A stretch of DNA of 33,089 bases from NCBI GenBank assembly GCA_028706315.1, contig JAQWBP010000024.1, positions 1 to 33,089 of the forward strand, given 5' to 3'. Of the stretch, positions 32,980 through 33,089 are shown in pieces; position 1 is the stretch's first letter, and every line of letters begins with the position of its first letter. The DNA comes from Syntrophomonadaceae bacterium (GTDB lineage Bacteria; Bacillota; Syntrophomonadia; Syntrophomonadales; Syntrophomonadaceae). Under the pieces are notes generated by a model. It made no database searches and was not told the DNA's origin. It saw only the letters and a list, made by a program, of their open reading frames with translations. Made by a program: the position numbers and the translations under genes.

Positions 32980-33005
32980 ACATTTCAACTGAAATGTATT
33001 ATAAT
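32980..33005 (+). promoter_or_regulatory. Palindrome overlapping a possible promoter
   Basis: ACATTTCA (32980-32987) and TGAAATGT (32990-32997) form a palindrome with a 2-nt centre, just before TATAAT (33000-33005). No good -35 box is seen. It resembles a repressor or activator site for a gene beyond the window. Another inverted repeat, TACCTGA/TCAGGTA (33046-33064), lies downstream. Confidence 0.4.
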
Positions 33006-33089
33006 AAATATGTAGTTTAGTATGGTAGGTATTTATATATTTCTTTACCTGAAATAATCAGGTAGGGGAAATTACAATAGTAGGATGGA

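Noticed and set aside
1-33089. CRISPR array, tRNA or rRNA genes
   Set aside because: No regularly spaced repeats, tRNA cloverleaf with a TTCGA-type arm, or rRNA-like sequence was seen on either strand.

Overview
The window looks like chromosomal DNA from an anaerobic, low-to-moderate GC Firmicute of the Clostridia, plausibly a Syntrophomonas-like fermenter. The grounds are strong AGGAGG ribosome sites, frequent GTG/TTG starts, CUT2-type transport, a clostridial 4-hydroxybutyryl-CoA dehydratase, YdbS/YdbT and SLH proteins, and sigma-54 control of catabolic operons. The genus is an inference.

Layout. Positions 1-440 hold only protein-like fragments. A His-rich YmaF protein (439-867, minus) follows. 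Positions 1037-1910 hold a decayed IscB element: the 3' tail of a MATE gene, then a HEARO/omega RNA, then an IscB gene broken by frameshifts and lacking its HNH domain and C-terminus. Positions 2029-4095 encode a CBS-CBS-PAS-PAS sigma-54 activator. Positions 4422-11045 form one operon behind a textbook -24/-12 promoter: two glycine-dehydrogenase-like PLP subunits (GcvPA/GcvPB-like) and a complete ribose-type ABC importer. A second -24/-12 promoter at 11453 drives 4-hydroxybutyryl-CoA dehydratase and a CoA-transferase. A transposase remnant sits next, then an acyl-CoA dehydrogenase and a MaoC hydratase. Positions 17243-19390 hold a broken small gene, a shortened PlsY and a MATE exporter. Positions 19795-26439 carry a GNAT enzyme, a cyclic-2,3-diphosphoglycerate-synthetase-like GTPase, the YdbT/YdbS membrane pair, an SLH/Big2 surface protein and a DUF2889-like protein. 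Positions 26674-32888 carry a hybrid histidine kinase, a 33-bp-arm perfect palindrome and pstSCAB.

How the genes work together. The activator at 2029 probably controls both sigma-54 operons: a 17-bp imperfect palindrome upstream of each promoter is identical at 14 of 17 positions. The first operon would import an unknown, probably amino-bearing, compound and act on it with a divergent P-protein-like enzyme; no GcvT or GcvH is present. The second activates 4-hydroxybutyrate to its CoA ester and dehydrates it to crotonyl-CoA, which the acyl-CoA dehydrogenase and MaoC hydratase can interconvert with butyryl-CoA and 3-hydroxybutyryl-CoA.

The best candidates for something undescribed are the sigma-54-controlled P-protein-like/CUT2 operon with its shared enhancer motif, and the IscB relic. 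The presumed guide of its omega RNA is the tail of a MATE gene and still matches, 17 of 18 bases, the intact MATE gene 17 kb away. No rRNA, tRNA or CRISPR array was seen.
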